Shown here: positions 24,243-35,898 of the stretch, in pieces
How the letters are laid out: the number at the start of each line of letters is the position of its first letter
Position numbering within the stretch: the stretch's first letter is position 1
Assembly (NCBI GenBank): GCA_964035015.1
Contig: CAXIUP010000114.1
Coordinates: forward strand, 37,501 to 101,500
Direction of reading: 5' to 3'
From: Corallium rubrum
Lineage: Eukaryota; Cnidaria; Anthozoa; Scleralcyonacea; Coralliidae
DNA length: 64,000 bases
Made by a program: the position numbers and the translations under genes
Notes under the pieces: generated by a model
What the model was told of the DNA's origin: nothing
What the model saw: only the letters and a program-made list of their open reading frames with translations
The model's database searches: none

Positions 24243-24301
<59 letters not shown>
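24236..24301. repeat. TA microsatellite
   Basis: About 30 TA units directly before the first recognisable exon of the CUE-HECT fragment. It hides the splice acceptor of that exon. Confidence 0.95.
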
Positions 24302-24303
<2 letters not shown>

Positions 24304-24600
24304 GCAAGAAGTAGCATCCTTGGCAGGGCAAGGAAGCTTATACATTATGGCCAATACTCCACTCCCTTTATTGATCCCAACAATGGTAAGAGAAATATTT
24401 ATGATTATACTTCATGTTATAAAACTTAAAAAAGCCAATGTTTTCAAGTTTGTAACACATGATGTAATATAAATATTTTGTGTCTTTTCTATAGGAAATC
24501 AGTGATGAGGAATGCGAGGATCCTCATGGTAGGGAAGATAACATGCCAATAGATAATGCAGATCAACAGGTTTGTATTGTTACTCAATACTGTGCAATAA

Positions 24601-24982
24601 TGCATGACTCAAATCCAACCGCAATCATGGCGACCCCCAGGGAATTTGACTTTTGAAAATTTGTCTTGTAGTTGAAAACCCTATTCCAAATAACATTTTA
24701 TTTGTTCATGCACCCAAATAAAACACATTGGTTGCCGATCATTTAATCTTTTATGATTTTGAGACGTGTGTGTTTACCAGAAAGCTGATTTACAAGATGA
24801 TAATCGCTCTAGAACAACACTGGGGATAGATTTTTTGCAGGTTTTGCAGGGGGATTTTTTCATGTGGTCAAATGCCCGCCCGGGCGGGATTATGCCAAAT
24901 ACCAGTCCATACGGGACCCGTCACAACTCAGATGCCCGGAAGTTGCCTGGGGGGATGATCGCGGTTAGATTTGACTCATGCA
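24601..24982. mobile_element. MITE in an intron of the CUE-HECT fragment
   Basis: TGCATGACTCAAATCCAACC at the left is answered by GGTTAGATTTGACTCATGCA at the right, and the inverted match continues inward over the CCCCAGG block. It lies between exons 2 and 3. Confidence 0.7.
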
Positions 24983-25614
24983 TAAAGATGTTTGCTCCAG
25001 CACAATTCTACTTTACTTCAGGTTTCCACTCCAATCATTGCTCCTACTACTCAGCCACATGAGCAGCCTACATGCAGCACAAACCAGCAGGTATATTACA
25101 CAGTCCTACAGTATATGTACAAGAATCTCACAAGCCACAGCGGGATGTGTTTGGTTCCTAACGAATAGGAAGATTGCAAAAAGAGCAACAACATAACAAC
25201 TTGTGTACAAGGCTTGCGAACACATTCTGCATGCGGCTTGTTACAACCTGTGATTCTATGTGACAGTATGTAGTTGTATTGTATGTTTCAAGTTTCATTA
25301 GGATAAACTATGAATACTAATGCCGTAATTTAGCTATTTCTACTTCATTTCAGGATTTGACAACAAATGACACCGATGATCTTAGCACATTGCAAGCAAT
25401 GTTTCCAGGAACAACTCGTCAAGTTTTACAGGATGCAATTGAAAATAATCTAACAATTGATTTTGCAATTGAAGAACTTTTATCTGCTAATGAGGAGGAT
25501 GTTAGTCAAAGTATGTAAATTTCCCATCTGAGGTATATGATGGTCTAGCTTTCTAGTCTTTTCCATCAAATTCAACAATGGGTGTTAAAGGCAACTCACC
25601 TACTCCGAGATTTT

Positions 25615-25760
25615 ATGAGTTTATCCATACCCAGCAAGCAGAGATAAACTCTACTTATCCCATCTGTGAGTCAAAGCGACAACTGAAGTTACTAGCCTGG
25701 AGTGATGCTCTACCAACTGAGCTACAGGTCAAGCTGGGGGTGTCAAAGGTCAAGGTGTGG
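25615..25760 (-). repeat. tRNA-derived SINE, minus strand
   Basis: On the minus strand a box A-like TGTAGCTCAGTTGGTAGAGC follows an ACCTTGACC-containing head; the tail contains TCTGCTTGCTGG, also found in the copy at 25905-26040. Box B is not recognisable, so it is not a working tRNA. Confidence 0.6.
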
Positions 25761-25904
25761 TCGAGGCAGGTATTTCTAAACAGTCTAGGTCTAGTTTTTT
25801 TTTGCAATATCGCATGTCAATTATAATACAACATGTATCCATATCACATCGATATTGAAGAAATTAAACCTAGTTTCGAAATATTAATTTAACCTTGACC
25901 ATTT

Positions 25905-26040
25905 CCACACGTCCCCATCATGTAGCTCAGTTGGTAAAACATCGCCCTCAGACACTATGATATACTAACCCAAGGGTTGTGGGTTGGATTCCCAGCTGGG
26001 CCAATTGTAGGCTTTTTCTCTGCTTGCTGGATATAGATTG
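25905..26040 (+). repeat. tRNA-derived SINE, plus strand
   Basis: Box A-like TGTAGCTCAGTTGGTAAAAC (25921-25940) and box B-like GGTTGGATTCC (25983-25993) are spaced wider than in a tRNA. The tail TCTGCTTGCTGG is shared with the minus-strand SINE 160 bp upstream. It lies in the last intron before the HECT exon. Confidence 0.65.
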
Positions 26041-26774
26041 AATGTTGCTCAGAATTGCCCTTAACACTTAATGTCCACTCCACCAAAGTCTAATTTACCA
26101 TTATAGAAATTCAACGTGTTGAACATTTATCTTGGTAGCTTTCCGATATCACATGCTATACAGTACTTTTGTTAGACATCAATTAAGCTACCTTATGCAT
26201 CAACTAAATGTTCAACAATTGAAATATTGTAAACAAAACAGCAAGCAGTTATTTCTGCTGCTTTGTCCCATAACTCACACAATGTAATATATCTCAACAT
26301 CTGTCTGCAGATTATAACTGGGTCACAAGTCTCACAGAAGACTCAAATGCAACAAACTTAACAACTAGGCTGCATACTGTCAATATATTTATTAAAACAT
26401 ATTTTTTCTTTTAGGCACTTTTGATGTTACAGAGTATTTTAAACGGCAATTACGTGGAGAGCCAAATATCGTGTCTATAGACACAGAGAATCTTTGGGCT
26501 GAAGCATTTAGATTTTATAAATCTGGAGTGGATGGAGCTAGCCCACTACAGGTCTGTTTTTCGGGTGATACAGAAGAGATTGGAGTTGACAGCGGGGGGC
26601 CTAAGAGAGAATTTTTCCAGTTGTTGAGTAACAAGATAGCACAAACAACAACCGGATTTTTTGAAGGTGCTGGAGACAAGATGTTGCCCGTTATGAAAGG
26701 CCCATCATTGCGACTTGGTCATTTCAGAATAATTGGCAATATCATTGCACACTCGATAATTAATGGAGCAATAG

Positions 26775-27090
26775 GTAATTGTTTATAATTGTTAATTTTC
26801 ATATAATTTGCAGGGTGGTGGAAATCATTTCCAATGGTTCCCAAACACCCCTGGGAGGAGGGAGTGGTACAAAATTATTTTGGGGTGTAACCTCTGGACC
26901 CTCACAAAAAATATGCATGAAAAGGTGACTGTGGCAATGACAAATAGCAAATATCAACTGTATCCCCATGTCTTGGGTGACAATAATAGACTAGAAACCA
27001 AACTAGAACTGAGCTTTCCTCTCTAATTAACCCAGACCTTCTTAAAGTTCTTTGTAGCTAGTCAAGCTACTGAGTGAATCCTGATTAGCT
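26775..27090. other. Gap between the truncated ligase and the satellite
   Basis: Contains the unpaired splice donor at 26775 and a short open frame (26808-27026) with no recognisable protein pattern. I see no further HECT exon. Confidence 0.6.
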
Positions 27091-30000
27091 ACAGTTTTGC
27101 CACCTTCAAAATATTGAAAAACGCTTATCTCGCGATTCTGAGTCGAAAAAAGTTATATTCTCAAATAAGCTCCAAAACGCCAAATTATCGGTAAAAATGA
27201 TGTTTGTGACCTAAAATTAGCAAAACAACACATTTGGAATTATTCCCTCAACCATTCTTATTTGGCAGTTTTGCCACCTTCAGAATGTTGAAAAACTTTT
27301 ATCTCGCGATTCTGCGTCGAAGAACGTTTTTTTCTCAATTAAGTGCCATTTGGCACTAATAATAATATGTATATATAATATGTATAAATATAATATATAC
27401 GTATATATAATAATATGTATATATAAGAATATGGCATTTGCCAAATTATTGGTAACAATGAGGTTTGTGATCTAAAGCTAGCAAAACAACACATTTGGAA
27501 TGATTCCCTCAACTTTTGTGTTTTGCCAGTTTTGCCACCTTCAAAATGTGGAAAAACGCTTATCTCGCGATACTTAGTCGAAAAATGTTTTTTTCTTAAA
27601 TAATCTCAAAATGCCGAATTATCGTTAAAAATGATGTTTATGACCTAAGACTAGCAAAAGTACCCATTTGGAATGATTCCTTCAACTTTTCTATTTTTGC
27701 AGTTTTGCCACCTTCAAAATGTTGAAAGACGCTTATCTCGCCATTCTGAGTCGAAAAAAATTTTTTTTCCCAATAAGGCCCAAATTCCAAATTATCGGTA
27801 AAAATGATGGTTAACTCATTCCTGTCCGGGGGCTTCCCCAGAGGTGAATAAAATCGTCTGGGGTTAGCCAGAATAAAATACTAAAGACCAATTCGGACAA
27901 GAAAGAGTTAAAGAGATAGTCTATAACTCATTCCTGTCCGGGGGCTTCCCCAGAGGTGAATAAAATCGTCTGGCGTTAGCCAGAATAAAATACTAAAGAC
28001 CAATTCGGACAAAAAAGAGTTAATTCTGAAAGAAAGAGTTAAAGGGATAGTCTATAACTCATTCCTGTCCGGGGGCTTCCCCAGAGGTGAATAAAATCGT
28101 CTGGCGTTAGCCAGAATAAAATACTAAAGACCAATTCGGACAAAAAAGAGTTAATTCTGACGTAAAACTAGAAAAACAACACATTTGGAATGATTCCCTC
28201 ATATTTTCTATTTTGGCAGTTTTTCCAGCTTCGAAATGTTGAAAATCGTTTAACTCGCCATTCTGAGTCGAAAAAAGTTTTTTTCTCAAATAAACGCCAA
28301 ATACCAAAATAGAAAAAACTGACGTAAAACTAGTAAAACAACGCATTTGGAATGATTCCCTCACTTTTTTATTTTGGCAGTTTTGCCACCTTCAAAATCT
28401 TGAAAAACGCCTATCTCGCCATTCTGAGTCGAAAAAAGTTTTTCTCTCAAATAATCTCCAAAAGCGAAATTATCGGTAAAAATGATGTTTCTGACGTAAA
28501 ACTTGCAAAAGAACACATTTGGAATGATTCCCTCAACTTTTCTATTTTGGCAGTTGCCACCTTCAAAATGTTGAAAAAGGTTTATCTCGTCATTCTGGGT
28601 CGAAAAAAGTTTCTTTCTCATATAAGCTCCAAATCCCAAATTATCGGCGAAAATGATGTTTGTGACCTAAGGCTAGTTAAACTGCACATTTGGAATGATT
28701 CCCTTAATTTTTCTATTTTGGCAGTTTTGCCACCTTCAAAATGTTGAAAAACGCTTATCTCGCCATTCTGAGTCGAAAAAAGTTTTTTTCCCCATTAAGC
28801 TCCAAATGCCAAATTATCGGTAAAAATGATGTCTGACGTAAAAATAGCAAAACAACACATTTGGAATGATTCCCTCAACTTTTCTATTTTGGCAGTTTTG
28901 CCACCTTCAAAATGTTGAAAAACGTTTATGTCGTCATTATCGGTCGAAAAAAGTTTTTTTCTCAAATAACTGCAAATGGGAAATTATCGGTAAAAATGAT
29001 GTTTCTGACGTAAAACTAGCAAAACAACACATTTGGAATGATTCCCTCAACTTTTCTATTTTGGCAGTTTTGCCATATTTCAAAATGTTGAAAAACGTTT
29101 ATCTCGCGATTCTGCGTCGAAAAACGTTTTTTTCTCAAATAAGCGCCAAATGCCAAACTATCGGAAAAAATGATGTTTCTGATGTAAAACTAGGAAAGCA
29201 ACACATTTGGAATGATTCCCTCAACCTTTCTATTTTGGCAGCTTTGCCACCTTCAAAATGTAGAAAAACGCTTATCTCGCCATTCTGATTCGAAAAAAAT
29301 TTTTTTCCCCATTAAGCTCCAAATGCCAAATTATCGGTAAAAATGATTGTTCGGACGTAAAACTAGCAAAACAACACATTTGGAATGATTCCCTCAACTT
29401 TTCTATTTTGGCAGTATTGCCACCTTCGATATGTTGAAAATCGTTTTTCTCGGCGTCAGAATTCGAAAAAAGTTTTTTTCTCAAATAAGCGCCAAATGTC
29501 GAACTATCGGTAAAAATTATTTTTCTGACCTAAAAATAAGCAAAACAACAAATTTGGAATGATTCCCACAACTTTTCCATTTTGGCAGTTTTGCCACCTT
29601 CAAAATGTTGAAAAACGTTTATCTCGCGATTCTGCGTCGAAAAACGTTTTTTTCTCTAATAAGCGCCAAATGCCAAATGATCGGAAAAAATGATGTTTCA
29701 GATGTAAAACTAGCAAAACAACACATTTGGAATGATTCACTTAACTTTTCTATTTTGGCAGTTTTTCCACCTTCAAAATGCTGAAAAACGTTTATCTCGC
29801 GATTCTGAGTCGAAAAAAAAGGTTTTTTCTCAAATAAGCTCCAAATGCCGAATTATCCGTAAAATGATATTTGTGACATAAAACTAGCAAAACAACACAT
29901 TTGGAATGATTCCCTCAACTTTTCTATTTTGGCAGTATTGCCACCTTCAAAATGTTGAAAAACGCTTATCTCACCATTCTGAGTCGAAAAAGTTCTTTTC

Positions 30001-31855
30001 TGAAATAAGCTCCAAATGCCAATTTTCGGTAAAAATGATATTTCTGACGTAAAACTAGCAAAACAACATATTTGGAATGATTCCCACAACTTTTCTATAT
30101 TCGCGGTTTTGCCACCTTCAAAATGTTGAAAAACGCTTATCTCGCCATTCTGAGTCGAAAAAAGTTTTTCTCTCAAATAATCTCCAAATGCCAAATTATC
30201 GGTAAAAATGATGTTTCTGAGTAAAACTAGAAAACAACAATTTGGAATGATTCCCTCAACTTTTCTATTTTGGCAGTTTTGCCACCTTCAAAATGTTGAA
30301 AAACGTTTATCTCGCCATTCTGAGTCGAAAAACGTTTTTTCTCAAATAAGCGCCAAATGCCAAATTATCGGTAAAATGATGTTTCTGAAGTAGAACTAGG
30401 AAAAAAAAAAAGATTTGGAATGATTCCCTCAACTTTTCTATTTTGGCAGTTTTGCCACCTTTAAAATGTTAAGAAACGTTTATCTCGCGATTCTGCGTCG
30501 AAAAACGTTTTTTTCTCAAATAAGCGACAAATGCCGAATTATCCGTAAAATGATATTTGTGACATAAAACTAGCAAAACAACACATTTGGAATGATTCCC
30601 TCAACTTTTCTATTTTGGCAGTATTGCCACCTTCAAAATGTTGAAAAACGCTTATCTCACCATTCTGAGTCGAAAAAGTTCTTTTCTGAAATAAGCTCCA
30701 AATGCCGAATTATCCGTAAAAATGATATTTCTGACGTAAAACTAGCAAAACAACATATTTGGAATGATTCCCACAACTTTTCTATATTCGCGGTTTTGCC
30801 ACCTTCAAAATGTTGAAAAACGCTTATCTCGCCATTCTGAGTCGAAAAAAGTTTTTCTCTCAAATAATCTCCAAATGCCAAATTATCGGTAAAATGATGT
30901 TTCTGAAGTAGAACTAGGAAAAAAAAAAAGATTTGGAATGATTCCCTCAACTTTTCTATTTTGGCAGTTTTGCCACCTTTAAAATGTTAAGAAACGTTTA
31001 TCTCGCGATTCTGCGTCGAAAAACGTTTTTTTCTCAAATAAGCGACAAATGCCGAATTATTGCTAAAAATGATGATTGTGACCTAAAACTATCAAAACAA
31101 CCCATTTGAAGGATTTTCTCAACTTTTCTATTTTGGCGGTTTTGCCACCTTCAAAATGTTGAAAAACGCTTATCTCGCGATTGTGAGTCGAAAAATGTTT
31201 TTTGATCAAATAAGCTTTAAAATGCCAAATTATCGGTAAATATGATGTTCCTGACCAAAATCTAGCAAAACAACACATTTGGAATGATTCTCTCAACTTT
31301 TCTATTTTGGCAGTTTTGCCACCTTCAAAATGTTGAAAGACGCCTATCTCGCCAATCTTAGTCGAAAAAAGTTTTTTTCTGAATTAAACTCCAAATGCTA
31401 AATTATCGGAAAAAATGATGTTTCTGAGCTAAAACTGGAAAAACAACACATTTGGAATGATTCCCTCACCTTTTCTATTTTGGCAGTTTTGCCACCTTCA
31501 AAATGTTGAAAGACGCCTATCTCGCCAATCTTAGTCGAAAAAAGTTTTTTTCTGAATTAAACTCCAAATGCTAAATTATCGGCGAAAATTATGCTTGTGA
31601 CCTAAAACTAGCAAAACAAGATATGTGGAATGATTCCCACAACTTTTCTATTTTCGCGGTTTTGACACCTTCAAAATGTTGAAAAACGTTCATCTCGTCA
31701 TTCTGGGTCGAAAAAAGTTTTTTTCTCAAATAATCTCCAAATGCCAAATTATCGGTAAAAATGATGTTTCTGACGTAAAACTAGCAAAAGAACACATTTG
31801 CAATGATTCCCTCAACTTTTCTATTTTGGCAGTTTTGCTACCTTCGAAATGTTAA
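27091..31855 (+). repeat. 173-bp satellite, forward block
   Basis: Tandem units of about 173 bp with ACATTTGGAATGATTCCCTC, TTTTGGCAGTTTTGCCACC, CATTCTGAGTCGAAAAAAG and CAAATTATCGGTAAAAATGA in fixed order. Units differ by point changes and small indels. Open frames across it are shadows of the repeat. It is interrupted by a TATG-rich tract (27355-27432) and the MITE trio at 27811-28153. Confidence 0.95.
27811..28153. mobile_element. Three tandem copies of a TTAACTC MITE
   Basis: Each copy of about 100 bp starts TTAACTCATTCCTGTCCG or TAACTCATTCCTG and ends CGGACAA(A/G)AAAGAGTTAA, imperfect inverted ends. Copies lie at 27811-27912, 27923-28023 and 28055-28153, separated by short linkers containing GATAGTCTA. 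Relatives are at 55445-55543, 55567-55655 and, diverged, near 49346-49410. Confidence 0.8.
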
Positions 31856-34410
31856 AAAGGTGGCAAAACTGCCGAAATAGAAAAGTTGAGGGAATCATTC
31901 CAAATGTGTTGTTGTGCTAGTTTGGGGTCACAAACATCATTTTCGCCGATAATTTGGGATTTGGAGCTTATATGAGAAAAAAACTTTTTTCGACTCAGGA
32001 TGGCAAGATAATCCATTTTTAACATTTCGAAGCAGCAAAAACTACAAAAGTAGAAAATTTGAGGGAATCATTCCAAATGCGTTGTTTGGCTTGTTTTACG
32101 TCAAAACCATCATTTTTACCAATAATTTGGTATTTGGAGATTATTTGAGCGAAAAACTTTTTTCGACTCAGAATGGCGAGATGAGAGTTTTTCAACATTT
32201 TAAAGGTGGCAAAACTGCCAAAATAGAAAAGTTGAGGGAATCATTCCAAACGTGTTGTTTGGCTTGTTTTACGTCAGAAACATCATCTTTACCGATAATT
32301 TGGCATTTGGAGCTTATTTGAGAAAAGAACTTTTTTCGACCCAGAATGACGAGATAAACCTTTTTCAACATTTTGAAGGTGGCAACTGCTAAAATAGAAA
32401 AGATGAGGGAATCATTCCAAATGTGTTGTTTTGCTATTTTTACGTGAAAGACATCATTTTTTCCGATAATTTGCTATTTGGCGCTTTTTTGAGAGAAAAA
32501 CTTTTTTCGACTCAGGATAGCAAGATAATCGATTTTTAACATTTCGAAGCAGGAAAAACTACAAAGGTAGAAAATTTGAGGGAATCATCCCAAATCTGTT
32601 GTTTTACCACTTTTACGTCAGAACAATCATTTTACCAATAATTTGGTATTTGGAGATTATTTGAGCGAAAAACTTTTTTCGACTCAGAATGGCGAGATAA
32701 TCGATTTTTAACATTTCGAAGCAGGAAAAACTACAAAAGTAGAAAATTTGAGGGAATCATCCCAAATCTGTTGTTTTACCACTTTTACGTCAGAACAATC
32801 ATTTTACCAATAATTTGGTATTTGGAGATTATTTGAGCGAAAAACTTTTTTCGACTCAGAATGGCGAGATGAGAGTTTTTCAACATTTTGAAGGTGGCAA
32901 AACTGCCAAAATAGAAAAGTTGAGGGAATCATTCCAAACGTGTTGTTTGGCTTGTTTTACGTCAGAAACATCATCTTTACCGATAATTTGGCATTTGGAG
33001 CTTATTTGAGAAAAGAACTTTTTTCGACCCAGAATGACGAGATAAACGTTTTTCAACATTTTGAAGGTGGCAAAGCTGCCGAAATAGAAAAGATGAGGGA
33101 ATCATTCCAAATGTGTTGTTTTGCTATTTTTACGTGAAAGACATCATTTTTTCCGATAATTTGCTATTTGGCGCTTTTTTGAGAAAAAAACTTTTTTCGA
33201 CTCAGGATAGCAAGATAATCGATTTTTAACATTTCGAAGCAGGAAAAACTACAAAGGTAGAAAATTTGAGGGAATCATCCCAAATCTGTTGTTTTACCAC
33301 TTTTACGTCAGAACAATCATTTTACCAATAATTTGGTATTTGGAGATTATTTGAGCGAAAAACTTTTTTCGACTCAGAATGGCGAGATGAGAGTTTTTCA
33401 ACATTTTGAAGGTGGCAAAACTGCCAAAATAGAAAAGTTGAGGGAATCATTCCAAACGTGTTGTTTGGCTTGTTTTACGTCAGAAACATCATCTTTACCG
33501 ATAATTTGGCATTTGGAGCTTATTTGAGAAAAAAACTTTTTTCGACACAGAATGGCGAGATAAGCGTTTTTCAACATTTTGAAGGTGGCAAAGCTGCCGA
33601 AATAGAAAAGTTGAGGGAATCATTTCAAATGTGTTGTTTTGCTAGTTTTACGTCAGAAACTTTATTGTTACCGATAATTTGGCATTTGGAGCTTATTTGA
33701 GAAAAAAACTTTTTTCGACTCAGAATAGCGAGATAAGCGTTTTTCAACATTTTGAAGGTGGCAAAGCTGCCGAAATAGAAAAGTTGAGGGAATCATTTCA
33801 AATGTGTTGTTTTGCTAGTTTTACGTCAGAAACATCATCTTTACCGATAATTTGGCATTTGGAGCTTATTTGAGAAAAAAACTTTTTTCGACACAGAATG
33901 GCGAGATAAGCGTTTTTCAACATTTTGAAGGTGGCAAAGCTGCCGAAATAGAAAAGTTGAGGGAATCATTTCAAATGTGTTGTTTTGCTAGTTTTACGTC
34001 AGAAACTTCATTCTTACCGATAATTTGGCATTTGGAGCTTATTTGAGAGAAAAAACTTTTTTCGACTCACAATGGCGAGATAAGCGTTTTTCAACATTTT
34101 GAAGGTGGCAAAGCTGCCGAAATAGAAAAGTTGAGGGAATCATTCCAAATGTGTTGTTTTGCTAGTTTTACGTCAGAACCATCATTTTTACCGAGTATTT
34201 GGCATTTGGAACATTTTGGGGAAAAAACTTTTTTCGACTCAGAATGGCAAGAGAAGCGTTTTTCAACATTTTGAAGGTGGCAAAACTGCCAAAATAGAAA
34301 AGTTGAGGGAATCATTCCAAATGTGTTCTTTTGCTCGTTTTAGGTCAGTTGATAACCGATAACTTGGCATTTGGAGCTTATTTGAGAAAAAAACTTTTTT
34401 CGACTCAGAA
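31856..34410 (-). repeat. 173-bp satellite, inverted block
   Basis: From 31856 the units run as reverse complement (GTTGAGGGAATCATTCC). The left border is a hairpin: GCAGTTTTGCTACCTT directly faces AAGGTGGCAAAACTGC. The right border is at about 34410, where CGACTCAGAA meets ATTCATTTGG. A 518-bp three-unit block is duplicated within it (starts 32640 and 33160). Confidence 0.92.
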
Positions 34411-35328
34411 ATTCATTTGGAATGATTCCCTCAACTTTTCTATTTTGGCAGTTTTGCCACCTTCAAAATGTTGAAAAACCTTTATCTCGCGATTCTGCGT
34501 CGAAAAACGTTTTTTCTCAAATAAGTGCCAAATGCCAAATTGTCGGTAAAAAATGATGTTTCTGATTCAAAACTAGCAAAACAGCACATTTGGAATGATT
34601 CCCTCAACTTTTCTATTTTGGCAGTTTTGCCACCTTCAAAATGTTGGAAAACGCTTATCTCGCGATTCTGAGTCGAAAACAGTTTTTTTCTCAAATAAGC
34701 CCCAAAATGCCAAATTATCGGTAAATATGATGTTCCTGACCAAAATCTAGCAAAACAACACATTTGGAATGATTCTCTCAACTTTTCTATTTTGGCAGTT
34801 TTGCCCCCTTCAAAATATTGATAAACGCTTATCTCACCATTCGGAGTCGAAAAAAGTTTTTGTCTCAAATAAGCTCCAAATGGCACATTATCGGTAAACA
34901 TGATGTTTTTGACGTAAAACTAGCAAAACAACACATTTGGAATGATTCCCTCAACTTTTTTACTTTGGCAGTTTTGCCTGCTTCCAAATGTTTAAAAACG
35001 TTTATCTCGCGATTCTGCGTCGAAAAAAGTTTTTTTTTCTCAAATAACCGCCAAATGCCAAATTATCGGTAAAATGATGTTTCTGATGTGAAACTAGCAA
35101 AACAACACATTTGGAATGATTCCCTGAACTTTTCTATTTTGGCAGGTTTATGTCGCGATTGTGAGTCGAAAAATTTTTTTTCTCAAATAACCTCCAAATG
35201 CCGAATTATCGGTAAAAATGATGTTTCTGACCTAAAACTAGCATAACAACACATTTGGAATGATTCCGTCAATTTTTCTATTTTGGCAGTTTTGGCCCCT
35301 TCAAAATATTGATAAACGCTTATCTCAC
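34411..35328 (+). repeat. 173-bp satellite, forward block before the transposon
   Basis: Same unit as 27091-31855. It ends at the target site of the 11.6-kb transposon and resumes on the other side at 46979. Confidence 0.93.
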
Positions 35329-35334
35329 CATTCT

Positions 35335-35770
35335 TACGGTGGCCCACAAGTGCAGCGCACAAATATATTTAAAACGCACAAATATATTTAAAACGCACAA
35401 ATATATTTAGAAACGCACAAATATATTTAGAAACGCACAAATATATTTAAAAACGCACAAATATATTTAGAAACGCACAAATATATTTAGAAACGCACAA
35501 ATATATTTAGAAACGCACAAATATATTTAGAAACGCACAAATATATTTAGAAACGTACAAATATATTTAGAAACGCACAAAGATATTTAGAAACGCACAA
35601 ATATATTCAAAACATAAATATTTTCGAAACGCAGAAATAAATGTCGAAACGCAGAAATAAATGTCAAAACGCAGAAATAAATGTCGAAACGCAGAAATAA
35701 ATGTCGAAACACAGAAATAAATGTCGGAACGCAGAAATAAATGTCGAAATACAGAAATATATGTCGAAAC
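35335..35770 (+). repeat. Left terminal inverted repeat with 20-bp tandem units
   Basis: Outer array of AAACGCACAAATATATTTAG units (about 12) and inner array of GAAACGCAGAAATAAATGTC units (about 7), matched in the same order at the right end. The E3 ligase start codon is about 130 bp inward, so the repeat probably also acts as promoter. Confidence 0.93.
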
Positions 35771-35898
35771 ACGATATGAAAGCAAGATAAAGTATTCAGC
35801 CGAGGGACTAAGCGCCCGCTGGCTGCGAAAAGCAAATAAACGCGGGGAAAATACAGAACGTCATTGCTATTTTGTTTATAAAACGATGTCTGGCAGCC

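Larger units (their letters stand above)
24303..26774 (+). pseudogene. CUE-HECT E3 ubiquitin ligase, 5' part only
   Basis: Five exons: 24303-24385 (start hidden by the TA tract), 24495-24569, 25022-25090, 25354-25510 and 26415-26774, all with GT-AG borders and matching phases. Exon 4 reads LSTLQAMFPGTTRQVLQDAI and then AIEELLSANEED, a CUE ubiquitin-binding domain (MFP motif and terminal LL). Exon 5 starts the HECT domain, with IGVDSGGPKREFFQLL and LGHFRIIGNIIAHSIINGAI. The donor at 26775 (GTAATT) has no partner that I can find. The rest of the HECT domain, including the catalytic Cys, is absent, and satellite begins 0.3 kb later. No stop or frameshift is seen in these exons, so loss may be recent or the 3' part may lie elsewhere. 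The gene is distinct from the ligase at 35899-44008. Confidence 0.7.

Noticed and set aside
25921..25998. Possible tRNA gene
   Set aside because: Box A and box B are present, but the spacing and arms do not fold as a tRNA; a second copy with the same tail shows it is a SINE.
26808..27026. Next HECT exon of the truncated ligase
   Set aside because: A TTTGCAG acceptor precedes it, but the translation does not match the middle of any HECT domain in any frame.
28107..34901. Many 60-140 codon open frames with FQHFEGGKTAKIEKLRESF-like text
   Set aside because: They are the 173-bp satellite read in its open frame, in both orientations, with stops at unit borders.
35567..35835. Frames reading FRHLFLRFDIYFCV repeats
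   Set aside because: They translate the 20-bp terminal repeat units; the same artefact appears in the right terminal repeat at 46451-46699.
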